Assembly (NCBI GenBank): GCA_003647435.1
Contig: QMMV01000150.1
Coordinates: 1-5,665, forward strand
Length of the DNA stretch: 5,665 nucleotides
Direction of reading: 5' to 3'
Source: Deltaproteobacteria bacterium
GTDB lineage: Bacteria; Desulfobacterota; Desulfobacteria; Desulfobacterales; C00003060
Shown here: piece by piece, positions 5,202 through 5,665 of the stretch
Numbering within the stretch: the stretch's first letter is position 1
Layout of the letters: the number at the start of each line of letters is the position of its first letter
The notes under the pieces: generated by a model
Told to the model about the DNA's origin: nothing
What the model saw: the letters and a program-made list of their open reading frames with translations, nothing else
The model's database searches: none
Program-made: the position numbers and the translations under genes

Positions 5202-5665
5202 GTTTCCTCTTCGGAAGGCTGAAGGTGAAGGCAGACCCTTTTCCCAATTTACTCTCAACCCAGATCCTGCCGCCGTGGGCGAGAATAATATGCTTTACGA
5301 TAGAGAGCCCGAGGCCGGTGCCTCCCATATGCCTGGAGCGATTCTTATCCACACGATAAAAACGCTCGAAGATACGGCCCTGATCTTCTTTAGGTATCCC
5401 GATCCCCGTATCTTTGACTGTAACAAGCACCTCGTCAGCAGCATCGGTGACAGAGACTGTAACAGAACCACCTTTTGGTGTGTACTTAACCGCATTATCC
5501 AGCAGGTTTACCAGGCCTTCGCCGATTTGATCTTTGTCAGCCATCAACAGGACTTTTTCTGGGGCATCTACTTTAATCGTGAGCTGTTTTGCCTCCGCAG
5601 AGGGTCTCACCAGCGAAATGGAGGTATCAAGCACCTGGACCACGTTAATCTCCTTTTTAATGAGA
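5161..5665 (-). CDS. Sensor histidine kinase, C-terminal catalytic part (PhoR-like), cut by the window edge
   Basis: Only the last 167 codons are present; the reading frame is open to the right edge, so the sensor region and phospho-accepting histidine are outside. What remains is a complete HATPase_c domain: the N box LVNLLDNAVKYTP (N53, N57 in the visible part), G1 DTGIGIP (85-91), F box IFERFYRVD (98-106) and G2 GGTGLGLSIVKHI (114-126), then the closing WVESKLGKGSAFTFSLP. The linker LIKKEINVVQVLD before it and the FYRVDK-RS...GGTGLGLSIVKHI pattern resemble the PhoR/ResE/VicK group. It should bind ATP and autophosphorylate in trans. An unusual short tail (KRKHENKFQEVLPLPA) follows the normal end of the domain, encoded where the downstream membrane-protein gene begins. 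Assignment to PhoR rather than another orthodox kinase is a guess. Confidence 0.9.
   Translation of the reverse strand, partial: LIKKEINVVQVLDTSISLVRPSAEAKQLTIKVDAPEKVLLMADKDQIGEGLVNLLDNAVKYTPKGGSVTVSVTDAADEVLVTVKDTGIGIPKEDQGRIFERFYRVDKNRSRHMGGTGLGLSIVKHIILAHGGRIWVESKLGKGSAFTFSLPKRKHENKFQEVLPLPA

Noticed and set aside
5641..5658. GTG 5643 (minus strand) with an AAGGAG-like sequence upstream, as the start of a stand-alone HATPase protein
   Set aside because: The frame stays open upstream to the window edge, and the extra residues LIKKEIN fit the usual linker of orthodox kinases, so the motif is most simply Lys-Lys-Glu codons within a longer gene.

Overview
The window looks like a piece of a deltaproteobacterial (Desulfobacterota-type) chromosome. 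This rests on a DUF4911-like small protein, a miaB - DUF151 nuclease-like gene - PHP-domain phosphoesterase run, and a two-domain universal stress protein, all of which I associate with sulfate-reducing or syntrophic deltaproteobacteria. The genus cannot be named from sequence alone. Base composition is near balanced, and no codon-use break between genes stands out.

Layout. Positions 1-426 hold no credible gene but are dense in imperfect palindromes: a 195-bp concentric palindrome (24-218), a short hairpin (219-261) and a strong GGTTC/GAACC-type hairpin (331-384). A tightly packed plus-strand operon follows: a DUF4911-like protein (427-693), a small exported protein of unknown function (690-1118, ATGA overlap), miaB (1137-2531, GTG start), a bifunctional-nuclease-family protein (2521-3018, overlapping the end of miaB) and a PHP metal-dependent phosphoesterase (3025-3660, GTG start, 6-bp gap). 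After an 83-bp gap containing a perfect TTGTATACAA palindrome comes a tandem-UspA universal stress protein (3744-4673). A convergent intergenic region (4674-4832) carries a degraded dispersed-type inverted repeat. The minus strand then holds a small two-helix membrane protein with a C-terminal four-cysteine zinc-ribbon-like tail (5201 down to 4833). Its start lies inside the 3' end of a sensor histidine kinase (PhoR-like catalytic domain), which runs off the right edge.

How the genes may work together. MiaB makes the 2-methylthio group of ms2i6A37 in tRNA. The neighbouring BFN/DUF151 protein and PHP phosphoesterase are both plausible nucleic-acid or phosphoester enzymes, so the operon may have an RNA/nucleotide-metabolism theme; that link is inference. 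The two upstream genes have no known role. On the other strand, the kinase and the membrane zinc-ribbon protein overlap by 41 bp and are probably translationally coupled. The most unusual items are the palindrome-rich leader region and the kinase-coupled membrane zinc-ribbon protein. No complete new defence or mobile system is visible.
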